The translations under genes were made by a program, and so were the position numbers. A DNA stretch of 64,000 nt from Macrotis lagotis (taxonomy: Eukaryota > Chordata > Mammalia > Peramelemorphia > Peramelidae): the NCBI RefSeq assembly GCF_037893015.1, contig NC_133663.1, positions 2,517,878-2,581,877 on the forward strand, read 5' to 3'. Under the pieces are notes generated by a model. It ran no database searches. It had not been told where the DNA came from and worked only from the letters and a program-made list of their open reading frames with translations. Below are positions 22,043 through 34,089 of the stretch, in pieces. The stretch's first letter is position 1, and every line of letters starts with the position of its first letter.

Positions 22043-22430
22043 GAGAGAGAGAGAGAGAGAGAGAGAGATCTGTTGTCTGCCTATCTTGGGGACTAAGCCT
22101 TTATCAGAGCAATTTCATGCAAAAAAATATGTTTCTCCATTTGACTGCTTTCCTTCTTACCCTGTGTTATGGAGAAGCTTTTGTTTTATGTAACTGAAGT
22201 TAACTCTCCCTATTTTGTCATTGCCTCTATCCCTTGTTTGGATGAGGATCCATTTCCAACTGATAGTTGAGAAAGATTTTTGATCTACTTATCTTCTAAT
22301 TTTTTTTAAAAAATGGTTTGATCGTTAATATGAAGGAGATGGACCATTTAGAATGTATTATGTAGTGGGATAGGAGGCACTGGTCTGAACCTAATTTCTG
22401 CCAGATTGTTTTCCACTTTTCTCAGGAGTT
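21615..22430 (-). repeat. LINE-1 3' UTR, outer element interrupted by later insertions
   Basis: Antisense L1 3' UTR runs from 'caaattgctttccagaagg...cagtgtatcag' to 'gccagattgttttccacttttctcaggagtt' and continues after the insertions at 23091 with 'gaaaacattgtcttcccatgtag'. The (TG)n and (GA)n tract at 22012-22069 sits within it. Confidence 0.65.
22012..22069 (+). repeat. (TG)n followed by (GA)n microsatellite
   Basis: About 13 TG units change into about 15 GA units. Confidence 0.97.
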
Positions 22431-22888
22431 TTTTTTCTTTTTTTTTAAAGAAAGATTTTATTTATTTTGAGTTTTACAATTTTTTCCCCCATCTTACTTC
22501 CCTCCCCCGCCCCCCCCCCCCCCCACAGAAGGCATTCTGTTAGTCTTTACATTGTTTCCTTGGTATACATTGATCTCAGTTGAATGTGATGAGAGAGAAA
22601 TCATATTCTTAAGGAAGAAAAATAAAGTATAAGAGACAGCAGCATTACATAATAAGATAATGGGGTTTTTTTCCCCTAAATTGAAGGTAATAGTCTTTGG
22701 TCTTTGTTCAAACTCCACAATTCTTTCTCTGGATACAGATGAATCACAGATACCCCAAAATTGTCCCTGGTTGTTGCATTGAAAGGATAAGTAAGTCCAT
22801 CAAGGTTGATCATCACCCCCATGTTGCTGTTAGGGTGTACAACGTTCTTCTGGTTCTGCTCATCTCACTCAGCATCAGTTCATGCAGA
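22431..22888 (-). mobile_element. Young-looking LINE-1 3' fragment inserted in an older L1
   Basis: 5'-truncated antisense insert with poly(T) at 22431-22447, a C run at 22507-22525, and 'ctggttctgctcatctcactcagcatcagttcatgcag' at its inner end. It is bounded by 'ttctcaggagtt' at 22419-22430 and 22889-22900, the expected target-site duplication. Confidence 0.8.
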
Positions 22889-22900
22889 TTCTCAGGAGTT

Positions 22901-23078
22901 TTTTTTTTTGATCATATCACAGTTAATTTATACCCACATAGCCTTGTCAGGTACCCTCATTACAACCATCCTAATAGAAACACAACCCTTAAGAGTTAAA
23001 AGTTTGCTCAAATCACAGTTAATTTCTACCTACAGCTTCTAAGTATATTCCTTTCAACTGTCTTAGGAGAAATAACAA
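22901..23078 (-). mobile_element. Poly(A)-tailed insert of unknown origin
   Basis: A T9 stretch, then about 168 bases, then a third copy of 'ttctcaggagtt' (23079-23090). The layout is that of a retrotransposed RNA read on the - strand. Two similar phrases inside, 'tcacagttaatttatacccaca' and 'tcacagttaatttctacctaca', lie about 95 bases apart. I do not recognise the source. Confidence 0.5.
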
Positions 23079-24149
23079 TTCTCAGGAGTTGAAAACATTG
23101 TCTTCCCATGTAGTAATGTTGTAAGTTTTCCCCTTCTCATTTACCTTTTTACATTGATTCTTCTGTTTGAAGATCAAATTTTCTATTCAAAGTCCTCTAT
23201 TTAATTGAAAATTCAGGAGGTTTTTTAAATCAAAAAGTCAATTTTTTTTCCTAGGTAATTTCTGTTTACCTAGCACCAGATTATTGAATCCCATTTCTTC
23301 TTAGACTCTACTTAGTGTAGCCTAATGGTCTGTTTCTTTCTTTCTTTTTTTTAAACCAGTAATAAAAAATTATTGTGGCTTTAAAATTGGGGTTCCAAAG
23401 TTCTATTGACTTAAGAATACCACATGGACATTCTCTGACTTGTTCTTGCTCAATGTGTCCCAGTTTGGTGTTAACCTGGTTGGTTAACCTGGAGGGTTCT
23501 GAGGGCTTCCCAGGGCCACTCTCCCAAAGGCTATTGGTCCCGGACCTCCCCCCTCATTCATTCATTACCCTTCCATTATTGCCTCTTAGATTTTACTGTT
23601 TTATGTAGAAATACTGGTTTTTGTGGTTTTGTTTAGTAGTTTGCAACTTTCTTGAATCTGTGATTCAGTTAGTGTTTTCTCAGTAAAACATCATACATCA
23701 ACAAATGAAGATAGTTTTGTTTCGTCTTTAGCTATCTTTATACCTTTAATCTCCTTCTCTTGTCTTATTAGATCATATGCCTTCTTTCTGAAATTGTGTC
23801 AAATGGTGGTAGGGAAAGGGGGCTCCTCTACCAGAAAGCCTTTTCTGTGTCCAAGTCCCTATATGCTGACACAGTGACCTTTTACAAAATTTTTATTTAT
23901 ATCTTTCATTTCTTAATAATCACCTGAAAAATTTGCTTAAAATTTCCCAATAACAAGAGAAATGGCAATTCAAAAGCTTAAAATGCTGCCCAGCACTGGG
24001 TAAATGGCAAAAGTGGCTGCATGGGACAAGTTGAGGTTGGTGGAACGGAGGACAAGTTGGCGCGCGCTCAGAGCATGCCAGTTAGCTGGGGCACCCTTTG
24101 GACAGCACTCCGGCTGATGGGGGTCAGACTTGGATCAGCCACCACAGCC

Positions 24150-24243
24150 TTTGACTCACAGTGCTCAGTGCTGGCATTGTGTTCCAGAGACCTTAGCATA
24201 AGGGGGGAAAAACATTATTCTGTACAGAAATATCCTTAGCTGC
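24150..24243 (+). repeat. First copy of a ~95-bp direct duplication
   Basis: From 'tttgactcacagtgctcagtgctggcattgtgttcc' to 'acagaaatatccttagctgc'. It recurs at 25172-25267 with few changes and a small insertion. Confidence 0.85.
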
Positions 24244-24469
24244 ATTATTGTAATAATGACAATTTGGAATCGGTCCCCCTGAGCACCATTGAGAATTGGG
24301 TGAGGAAGTGGTGCCACATGGATGGAGGGAAGCATGAGGGCTCCTGGCACTGGCCAACCTCGAGGCAGGGGAGGCTGGGCATGGCTACTATGCCCTTGGA
24401 GCCCAGTGAGTGGAAGAGACCCCCAGTTTATGCTGCCTGCTTGCTCTCAACCTCAGCCTCCTCATCTGT

Positions 24470-24655
24470 GAAATCCAGAGTTCTAATCTTGCCTTGGACA
24501 CTCACTAGCTGTGTGACTTGCACAAGTCTCTCAACCACTTCTGCCTCAGTTTCCCAAACTGTAAGGGATAACAGCTCCTCTCATCCAATGAGATGATATC
24601 TGTAAACTCTTAGCTCTGTGTCTGAGATGCATTAGGTGCTCGGTAAATGCCCACT
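24470..24655 (+). repeat. MIR/CORE-SINE
   Basis: Sense copy: 'gttctaatcttgccttggacactcactagctgtgtgacttgcacaagtctctcaacc', 'gcctcagtttcccaaactgtaaggg', then 'gatgatatctgtaaactcttag' and 'ggtgctcggtaaatgc'. Confidence 0.78.
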
Positions 24656-25171
24656 CTCTTCTCTTGCCCCTACTGTGCCACCCCCTTCCTTGTACATACC
24701 AGGGCACCATGATGGATACAGGGTGGCCAATGAAATTAAAACAACAGGTTTTTCTCCGTTGGTAGTTCAGGGGTCAGGGATTTTTCTGGAGGCAGCTGCT
24801 CAAGCTGGGGGGCTATTTGCGCATTAGGAACTGGCTTATCCTGAGGTTAAGAATTGGAAAATGAACAGGGACCCTCACTGCAAGTCCCTGAAAGCTGACC
24901 TTCTGTGGTCTAGCCTGGGGGTCCTTCATGCTCTAAAAGGATATTGCCTTGCTAGTGAGGACTCCCCTGGGCCTTTTGTGGGCTGGGGGTACTTGTGCCA
25001 TCAGTGGGAGGAACTCCAACACCTTTTCTGGCACCTGGATTGTGTAGCATGAAGCAGTATTGCAAACCTTCTCTTTATAGAAGGTAGACTTACAGCGAGG
25101 GGTCCCTCAGGTCAAGGTCAAGCCTCCCCTGACTGGCATTCCCTCTGGGAGTCACTGGCAGACCTCTGACC

Positions 25172-25267
25172 TTTGGCCCACGGTGCTCAGTGCTGGCATT
25201 GTGTTCCATTGTGTTCCTTAGCATAAGGGAGAAAAACGTTATTCTTTACAGAAATATCCTTAGCTGC
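25172..25267 (+). repeat. Second copy of the ~95-bp direct duplication
   Basis: Same order as 24150-24243, with 'tgtgttccattgtgttccttagcataagggagaaaaacgttattctttacagaaatatccttagctgc'. The phrase 'gtgttccatt' is duplicated in place of 'agagacc'. Confidence 0.85.
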
Positions 25268-26069
25268 TGGTCCCAGCAGAGCTGCCACCTGGCTCGAACT
25301 GCCCCCCAGACCTCTCCGATAAAGGTAGAGTTTCCAGGACCCCAGAGAAAGTCTTGGTGTTGCCTAGGAGGCAACCTAACCAGCCAGGTGACCTTGGGCA
25401 AGTCCCTTGGCATCTGAGGGAGCCTCTTGGTGTCTGGCCAAGAGCCATCTTGAGGGAGAGAACCAGTTTAGACCTAGTTGGAAGGGAGCCCAGATTCCCA
25501 ACCTGTGAGCCCAGCCTTTCCCCTCCGTGGCTGGGGGGAGGGACTAGCACATTCCTCACCCGTGTTTACAGGGCAAGGCCTGTGAGGGCACAGCAGACCG
25601 GGCAGAACACAGGTGGCGAGTCAGCACCCTCCATGCCCTCGCTGCCCTGCCCTCTGGGCCCCAGTCCTGTCCCCTCCCTCCATTCTCAGGGATACTGAGG
25701 CTGCCCCCACACCTCCCTGTGTAGACTGAAGGAAGGCTATTAGGGACTGAGGGGGACCCCCAGTTCATCTCCATCCAACAAGGCAGGGGAAAAGCCCTCA
25801 ACATCCTCCCCCCCTTAGGGATTCTGGTCCTTCTCTTTCCCTGCCTCCTCCTGGGCCTTCAGCCCTCATTGTTCTGTTGAATGACCAAGGGTGGATAGGG
25901 CTTGACCTCTGGTCAGGGAGAGGCAACCCTGGGCCTAGCACCCTGGAGTCACCTCGAGGTTGGAAGGCCTTGAATGGACTTTGCAGGTGTCGCCTTCTTG
26001 CAGACCTCAGTTTATTCTGGTGCCTTCTTTCACACATGGTGGGATCCTGGAGGCCCCAGTCTGGATTAG

Positions 26070-26200
26070 AAGATTCCAAGGGACCCCAGAGATTATCCAG
26101 TCTGAACCCCTCCTTTGAGGACGGTCCAGAGGGGAAGAATCCCATACCCTTCGCAGGATCACATAGCAAGCTGCAAGCAGAGCTAGAATTCAAGCCCAGT
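26070..26200 (-). repeat. Ancient mammalian SINE-like fragment
   Basis: 'gggaccccagagattatccagtctgaacccctcctttgaggac...ggatcacatagcaagctgcaagcagagctagaattcaagcccag' has the layout of the common 'gaccttagaggtcatctagtccaacccc' repeat. The family name is uncertain. Confidence 0.5.
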
Positions 26201-26539
26201 CTGACCCCTGGGGGTCTTTTCTAGGACCATGATGTGGAAGATCAAACCGTTTCCATAGCCACACCAGTGCCCTGGGTTCTGCTATCAAATCTATCACTTC
26301 ACCACAGCCAGAACAATTTGATGATAAGATTCCAAATATTCAGTTTATTCTCTGAATGAGAGCTTGCTCACATGTCAGCCACTAGCCTTTGGGGGGCTGA
26401 CTTCCCATGTTGGGAGCAGGCCCTGGCCCTGTTATAATCAATGCTTACAGACTTACAATAGATAATTCTAGAAGCTTCTCTCTAGAATCAAGGGTATTTG
26501 AAAATATTCAGCTCATGCACCATCTTGGAAGAGAGTGTA

Positions 26540-26660
26540 CCTCATGTGTAGAGACTGGCTTCTGAGACAGGAAGCCTTAGATTCAAATCCTGCCTTTATC
26601 ACACACTGGCTATGCAACCCTGGTTGAGTCACTTAACCCTGTCTGTGTCTGTCTAAATTC
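26540..26660 (+). repeat. MIR/CORE-SINE-like fragment
   Basis: 'agacaggaagccttagattcaaatcctgcctttatcacacactggctatgcaaccctggttgagtcacttaaccctg' is a clear tRNA-head plus CORE order. Confidence 0.72.
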
Positions 26661-27097
26661 CAGTGAAGTTGCCAATGGGCCCTGAAGGAGAGACTACTTC
26701 ATCTGGGAGTTCCTCTCCTCCATCTCCTGGGAATATTTTGGTGAGATGTTGCACGAATCCCATTTTTAAAATACTGCTCCCTAGATTTCCCAGTCAGTTC
26801 TGTGGAATATTGGAAGAATTTTGGAATTGTGGTTATGCCCGTGATCAGCAAATCCGTTTAGGTGTCTCCCTCTCTCCTCTTGACCAGATCTGGTCATGGA
26901 CACTCAGAGTCACTTCCATAATTCATTTCTTCTCTTCAGATTGTTTTCTTGCTGCCTTGGTGTATCAGGGTTTTTGTGGCTGATGCTGGTGCAAGGTCCC
27001 AATGCCCAAGGATCCCATGCAGCTTGTTATGGCAGAAGGTGGAGTTTTCTTTTTTCCTGGTTTATGTTGTTTTCTGTGGCCGCCTCTTTCTTTTTTT

Positions 27098-27244
27098 AAA
27101 ATTTTATTTGTTCAAGATAATACACTTAAGTGACTTGCCCAAGGCCGCACAGCTAGGTAATTATTAAGTGATGTCTGATTTGAACTCAGGTCCTCCTGAC
27201 TCCAGGGCTGGTGCTCCATGCAATTGCACCACCTAGCCATCCCC
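27098..27244 (-). repeat. Short marsupial SINE
   Basis: Antisense copy with 'acacttaagtgacttgcccaaggccgcacagctaggtaattattaag' to 'ccacctagccatcccc'. A small deletion affects 'gtctgaggccgg'. Confidence 0.9.
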
Positions 27245-29579
27245 TGCCTCCTCTTAGTTGTCTCATTTTTTTGTAATTTGACCCCCCCCATTTTCTTTTT
27301 GAATAAAATTGCTAACTATTCACTTCTTTTATTGACATTTTATAAAACAAACCTAGTTCTTTGGTTTCCAAATTCAATTAGTCTTTTGATAGACTCAGAA
27401 TTTCAGGGTTAGAAGCGACTTTAAGGTCTGTCTCATGAAGGAAGGTCACTTTGAGACAAGCTGCTGGAATGGACAGCAATGGGAACCCCAACTGCCTCCT
27501 GAAATCGTCCAGTGCCTTTGGGGCTGGTTCTTATTATTGCAGACCCCTGAATCTGGCTTCCTTGCCGCACTCTCCCATGCCTACCCTGCCCTCATGTGCC
27601 ACCATTTGTGGTTTGTAGGATCCTGGCTCCGGACACTGGAGGGTCCTCACAGATGAGGTCAGTGAGACCCAAGGAAATGAAGAGTATCCTTACGTGGAAG
27701 ACTGGGGCCATGGTGCCATTGAATGTTAGACTTGTAGAGATAAGGGGTGTGGGGGTCGGCAGCAGGAGACAGCATCTGAGCTTGGAATCTGAACATGCCA
27801 CTCATTTCCAGGCTGCCTTTGGACCCCTCACTGAGGCTTCCTCTGCACTGGCGGGGGATACGGGGTGCTTGACTGCTTCCACCCTCCTTAGCACTTGCTA
27901 TCTCTCTAGGGGTGATTAAGAAATGGAAGAGGGTGTGAGTCATCGGGAATAACGGGGTATCAAGTTGGGGGGCTTGTGCCCTCCCTCACTGTCCAAACTC
28001 CTGAGGGCCTCTGAGGGCTGGGCCGAAGGCTTTCTAGCTCCCTTCCTGTCCTGAGCTTTGCTGATGACCTTGGAGAATGTCCTGAGAAAAGGGCTGCTCG
28101 TCACTGTGGTGACCACCTGACTGGGTATTGGTTCCCTTGGAGGTCTCAAAAGTTTGAAGATGGGCTACTTCCTTTTCTCACCCTAATAGGAGGGAACAGG
28201 AGGAAGTGGGGGTACAGCCTCTCCCCCTGCAGGTCCCTGGCAAGGGCTCGGCTTTTTCTGGGTCCCCTCTGGAGGATGCAGGGAGCTGAGGACTCTCCTG
28301 AAAGGGGTGTTGGACCAGTCTCAAGCATCAATGCTTGGATTTCTTCCTCACCCCTCTCCCTCCAGCCTGTTTCCACTTCTCCTTGAGGATATGAGCATCT
28401 CTCTTTTCACGGGAATCTCTCCTCTGAGTAGCCTTGTAGCTTTTTGGGGGAGGGGTCTTTTCACCAGGGAGCACCTTTCCCCAATCTCTTCCAGCCTGCT
28501 ATTCTTTGATTCAGTTCTGGATCCCCTTGGGACCCAACTGCAGGGACACCCAGTGGACTAACTCAATAACCTGGTCGAGAGGCAGCTTTGCACAAATGGA
28601 TTTCTGGAAAAATAGAGAACATAACCCTTCCACCAGGCAAAGGGGAGGTGAGGTTGCTTGGGGGGTTTCGGACTTGATGCAAAGCTTGGCAAGAGTCTGT
28701 GCCAGGGATCTTGGAGACATCTTTGGGTGGAGCACAGACCCTCAGAGGGAGGATAGGGAGGTGCCTGTCAACATGGAGCAATGGCTGGCCCCAGCGAAGG
28801 GCCCTGGAATGGGTCAGTGCTCTGGGTCATCTTCTGACCCCTCCCTGGTACCACCAAAGTCTGCCTCCTTATCACTTCCTCCCAGTATTATGGAGTCATG
28901 CATCCTGGGACCAGAGAATTGGCCTGGTCCTCTAGCCCCCCTCCATGTGATAGCCCTTCTGATCCTTGGAGACAAGGACTTACACCCCCCCCCCCCCCCC
29001 GAGGGAAACAGCTTCCTCTGGTTTGCACTAAAGATTGTTCAGCCATTTGTCTGGAGAGAAACAGATGATCTTTCATGGCCATTTTTTGGTACCTAGGAGA
29101 CCTATTCAGGCAGAAACAGCCTGATCTCGGAACCCCCTTGCCTGGGAAGCAAGACCTATGAAATCCCTGGCAGGTGCCACCTTGGGACAGTGCCCACAGC
29201 CTCTGGGGTCCTTGGACGAGAAGAGCCTCCCACCATAGCAGGAGCTCCTCAAGACTGGAGGAAGGAAGACTCCTCAGGCCTTTCCACTGGGTTTGGGCCA
29301 GAATGAGGTAGCGGTGGCAGTACCAGCGGGAGCTGGGCAGTCTGCCCCCAAGGAGCGTGATTATGCCAGGGGCACCCAGATGTCAGACTGAATGTGACTT
29401 TCCTAAAACTTGCTCTCTGGCCGAGAGACATTTGTGGCTGTCCTCTCCAGGTGGACAGCAGAGAAGAAGCAGGAAAAACAAAAGGAGGTTGGTGAGGGAC
29501 TTCTGGGTCTTGGGGATGGCAAGCATTTTCTCCAGTGCTCCTGGCCTCTTACACCTCCTAAAATAGGGTTCATCCCCTT

Positions 29580-30694
29580 GACAAGGTAGAGAACGAATTT
29601 TACTTTACTACTTATTTGAGAGGGTGGAAAAGAGGAAGAAGTAAATGAGTAGAAAAGGAACTAATAAATTAAGCAAAACCAAGGAAAAAGGGTAATACAT
29701 GAGAGAGTGGGGTGGCCTTGAGGGTGAGAAGAAAGCCAGTGGAATAGGATTATCTCAAAGTAGATTAAAATAACAACTGAAGAAAAAAAATTACCATATT
29801 TATAGAAGAAAAGGAAGAAAAATCCTAATCTGGAAAAACCCCAATATTTGGGCATATGAGAAAAATTAAAAAAAAAAACAGCTCTCAATTTTAAATGTGA
29901 ATGGATTAAACAAGCACATAAAAGGAAAAAGTGACAGATTAAATAAGAAACCAAGACTTCCCAACCTTTTAAAGATTTCATTTATTTTGAGTTTTACAAT
30001 TTTTCCCTAATCTTGCTTCCCTCCTCCACCCCCACAGAAGGCAATTTGTCAGTCTTTACAGTGTTTCCATGGTATACATTGATCCAAATTGAGTGTGATG
30101 AGAGAGAAATCAGATCCTTAAGGAAGAAACAAAAAGTATAAGAGATAGCAACATCAGATAATAAGATAATCAGGTCTTTCCCCCCTAAATTAAAGGTCCG
30201 TGGTCTTTGTTCAAACTCCACAATTCTTTCTCTGGATGGAGATGGTATTCTCCATTGCAGATACCCCAAATTGTCCCTGATTGTTGCACTGATGGAATAA
30301 GCAATTCCATCAACAACCTGTTACTTCTAAGAAATACGCTTAATAACCAAAAATATATGTGAATTAAAAATAAGGGGCTAGAACAGCAGCCTTAATTATG
30401 AATCAAGTGATTCCAAAAATGTAAGAGTTGCAGTCATGCAATGAGAGAAAACGTAAGTAGAGATTCAGAACCTTAAGTGGAAATCAAAGAAGCTACATTA
30501 TTATATAGACAAGGAATCAATAGCATTGTTCAACTGATAATGCTTCAAATGCCTTGGCATCCAGATTTACAGTAGAAAAATGAACTGAGTCCCTGGGATA
30601 CATAGACTATATATGAGATTTCAATGCCCCACTCTCTTTTAGATAAATTCAATAGAAAGGTAAACAAGAGGTAGATTAAAGAATTTTTTTTTAA
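29580..30694 (+). repeat. A-rich old LINE-like sequence, interrupted by a LINE-1 insert
   Basis: A-rich sense-strand sequence at 29580-29971 and 30313-30694 resembles L1-type ORF2 endonuclease-region DNA ('aaataaggggctagaacagcagcc', 'tgccttggcatccag', 'gagatttcaatgccccactctc'). It is too diverged to read as protein. Confidence 0.5.
29972..30312 (-). mobile_element. LINE-1 3' fragment, 5' truncated
   Basis: Antisense copy from 'aaagatttcatttattttgagttttacaatttttccc' to 'gattgttgcactgatggaataagcaattccatc'. Possible short target duplication 'caacctttt' / 'caacctgtt' at 29963 and 30315. Confidence 0.78.
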
Positions 30695-30699
30695 TTTTA

Positions 30700-31397
30700 A
30701 TTTATTTAAGGCAATGGGGTCAAGAGTGACTTGCCCAGGAAAGGCTTAATAAACTGGGTATATGTATGTCATGGAACACTATTGTTCTATTAGAAACCAG
30801 GAGGGACGGGAATTCAGGGAAGCCTGGAGGGATTTGCATGAACTGATGCTGAGCCAGATGAGAAGAATCAGAAGAACATTGTACACCCTAACAACAACAT
30901 GGGGGCGATGATCAATCTTGATGGACTCACTTATTCCATCAGTGCAACAACCAGGGACAATTTGGAGCTATCTGCGATGGAGAATACCATCTGTGTCCCG
31001 AGAAAGAACTGGGGAGTTTGAACAAAGACCAAAGACAATTACCTTTAATTTTAAAAAAAAAAACCCATCTCATTATGTAATTTTGCTATCTCTTATACTC
31101 TATTTTTCTTCCTTAAGGATATGATTTCTCTCTCTCATCACATTCAACTTAGATCAATGTATAGCTTGGAACAATGTAAAGACTTAACAGACTGTCTTTT
31201 GTACGGGGTGGGGGGAGAAAAGCAAGAATGAGAGAAAAATTGTAAAACTCAAAATAAAACCTTTTTAAAACTTAAAAAAGTGACTTGGCCAAGGCCACGA
31301 AGCTGGGTAATTATTAAGTGTCTGAAGTCGGATTTGAACTCAGGTCCTCCTGCCTCCAGGGCCAGTGCTCTATCCACTGTGCCACCTAGCTGCCCCT
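30700..31397 (-). repeat. Short marsupial SINE split in two by a LINE-1
   Basis: The 3' part lies at 30700-30739 ('tttaaggcaatggggtcaagagtgacttgcccagg') and the rest at 31279-31397 ('agtgacttggccaaggccacgaagctggg' to 'ccacctagctgcccc'). The overlap 'agtgacttg(c/g)cc(a)agg' appears on both sides of the insert. Confidence 0.9.
30740..31278 (+). mobile_element. LINE-1 3' end inserted in the SINE, sense orientation
   Basis: Sense copy: 'catgaactgatgctgagccagatgagaagaatcagaagaaca', 'gatcaatcttgatggactcacttattccatcag', 'gtttgaacaaagacc', and a tail 'gtaaaactcaaaataaaacctttttaaaacttaaaaa'. It is 5' truncated and has an A-rich 3' end next to the target duplication. Confidence 0.87.
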
Positions 31398-33025
31398 CCC
31401 CTTCTCTTTCTTTGCCTCTTCTCGGATGCCTGCTCTTTCATTTCTCCTGCTGTCGTCCTAGTTCTCTCCCTACCAACGGGCCAGCTCCACAGGCTCCTTG
31501 GCCCATAGGTCTGTGTTTCATCCCTGACAGAGCTGTAGCGCATGGAGTGACCCTTGGTGGGTCAGGTTGAAAAGGCCAGAGGTGACCTCCTGCCCACAGA
31601 AGCTGGCAGTGTTCCAGTCTTGGGGGGAGTTGTGTCACTGGGGTGAAAGGACGGATGTTGGGGGTCATTCCACTTGAAGCCGGCAATGGGGTTGCTTGAT
31701 TTTCTGGTAAGATCAAGGCCTTCTGTGCAGAGAACTCCTTTCCAAGGCCCGCAGCTGATGTCATGCCAGGGTCTGGAATTCCCAGCTTTCCTCTTCCCAT
31801 CATTTGTCCCATTTCCCTGTCCTTGAGCAGAAATTCCAGTCTGAGATTTAATTTAATCTATTGTAAATAGTTTTCTTTGGAAAGGTCTGGAACCATTTCA
31901 GAAAGGGAGGAGTGAGGATGGAGGAAGGGCAGAAGAGAAGGAGGGAATGGGGAGGGAGAGGGGGAGGGGGGCTCTCCTGTTTATTTCTGCCCATCATTAT
32001 TCTGGTGCCATCCTGAGCCCCGGCTCAGGTAAGGTCGTCCTTGCCACAGATTCCTGATTTGATTTGTCCCTGCCAGGGGTTGGGGTCAGGAGGGGAGGGC
32101 AGAGATGCTGGCTCCCCCGCTCCCCGCTGACAGTCACTCTGGGTTGTAATTCCATCCTTGGTCAGATGATGCGTCTCGTGGCTCACTTAATTGGAAGCTG
32201 CCAAGGCGCCCGAGCCAGGTTTCCACTTTGGAATGTTGTTTGGGGATCACCCAGGCCGCCTTTGGAGCCCTGTTTACCATGATGGGGAGTGGTCTCTCTG
32301 GCCGGGACTGCAGAGGGGCGCCAGCTCCTCTGCCCAGCTCACCCCACCTCACTGAACCTTTGAGTCTCAGCAGAGCTCTCTGAGTGTGGGGAGCAACTCT
32401 GGGGAAGACAATTTTGTTCACCAAATAGTAAGCAGCATTTACTTAGCACCTGCCGCACACCAGACAGTCAGGTCCCCTGGAAGTTCCCTCCGAGCTCCTC
32501 TCCCTCAGTCTACTCCAGGGAGGGTTCTGGTTGGGGAGAGGCGACCATGGTGTCCAACCGAGGCCAGCCTGGCCACTGACCTGCTCCTCTCCCCAGTTCT
32601 GGGCCTGTTCCTTGGAGGAGGTGAGTGGAGGTCTGGCTTTCCTCCTGCCTCTTCTTTGGGGTTTGCCATGTCCACCCTGGGGTGCCAGGGGCTCTTCCAT
32701 GGACTGGCACCAACTCCCTGAAACCCAGATTCCTTTTTTATCACCAAAATGGAGGTTCCATGATGTGGGAGCACAAGTGCCCCCTGCTCTCTACTTGTGC
32801 CTGGCTCTGGGCTCCCCTCGGAGTTTTAGGGGTGAATTAGACCAGATTGAGCCTGCAAGTGATGCTGTCAATAGCCAAATGGCCCAAGGATCCTAGGGCC
32901 AACAGTGGGGGGTGGTCTCTGCTTTACATGCACTGCTGTGGGCCTTGTGGAAATGGCTCTCCTGGTCCTGCTTCCTCCATTTTGACCCAGGCCCCCAGGC
33001 CTTCCTGGACTGTAGGCAGTGACCT

Positions 33026-33086
33026 GTGGGGGCTCCAAGCTGTAGCCTGTGGGGGGCTCTAGGCCATGACATGTGGGGCTCCAAGT
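33026..33086 (+). repeat. Imperfect ~24-28-bp tandem repeat, about 2.5 copies
   Basis: The phrase 'cctgtgggggctccaagctgta', 'cctgtggggggctctaggccatga', 'catgtggggctccaagtag' recurs head to tail. Confidence 0.7.
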
Positions 33087-34089
33087 AGTCATGCCCAGCT
33101 CTGCTGGTCCCAGCAATGCCCCAGCAGTTTCCTTCCAGGTTTTGGCCTTTTGAATGGGCACCTTGGGGTCCTCCCTTGGCCTTCTTAGAGTGGCCTCAGT
33201 CTCAGCTGTATCAGCAGGGGTCAGTGCATAGCCCTCTGCCATTGACCATTTGTGAGGCAGGAGTGAAATCTCAGTGGGAACCAGGGTGTAAGTGGGGCAC
33301 GGCTTGTCCAGGGGCTAGTGGGCTACAGGGTTGCGCGCTCTTCCTTCAGGCTCTTTTCACTGGGATGCCCTGTCTCTTGTCCACTGACGGATTAAAACTT
33401 CCATTTTGTTGACACTTTTTGATTATATAACCATTAAAAGCCCCCAGCATTGAACCCTGTAACTGAAAAAAAGTTAAAACCAAGAATAGCATGATGGTGA
33501 CACTCTTCAACTCAAGTGTATGTAATACTCTGCTCCAGTGGTTTCCCACCTTGTGCTTACAAGTGAGAGAATATCTGATTTGAAAGGGAACTCCCAGCTG
33601 GGAAGGACTGTTATGGTTGTCACTTAAGGCCTGATTATCTCCAACTTGCCAGCATAAAGATCCCAGTTTTTGAGGGTGTGGGCATGGAGCCCCAGGGTAT
33701 GATGATGGTGAATCTGACAAGCTCAGTGGACTCCAGTGCTGTGGAAAAACATCCTCAGACTCCTTTCTGTCCCTCCCTGTCAGGGTCTCGGCCATGCTCA
33801 AGGCCTCATCGGAGTCTCTCCTCTAAGCCCCAGCTGTGCCACTTGTGTAGCTGCCACCGGGGCACTATGAACCTGGCTGAGCCCCAGGTGGTCATCGGGC
33901 TGCTGGCAGCTGCCAGGCTGCCCTGCTCTCCCTGGTCTCTTGGTGACTCAACTGTGTGTGCTGTTGGCAGAGAATCCTCAGCTCTGTGTCTCGGCTGCGG
34001 ATGGAGCTCCAGAGACCTTTCCAGGAAGTCCTGGACCCAGGGCTGGGGTCGTGGGGCGACCCCCTTTGAGCTTTTAAATTTTATATGTT

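Noticed and set aside
22901..23078. Mitochondrial insertion (NUMT)
   Set aside because: One phrase reads like a mitochondrial protein under that code, but I could not match it to a specific mitochondrial gene and the insert has a poly(T) start. Left as unknown.
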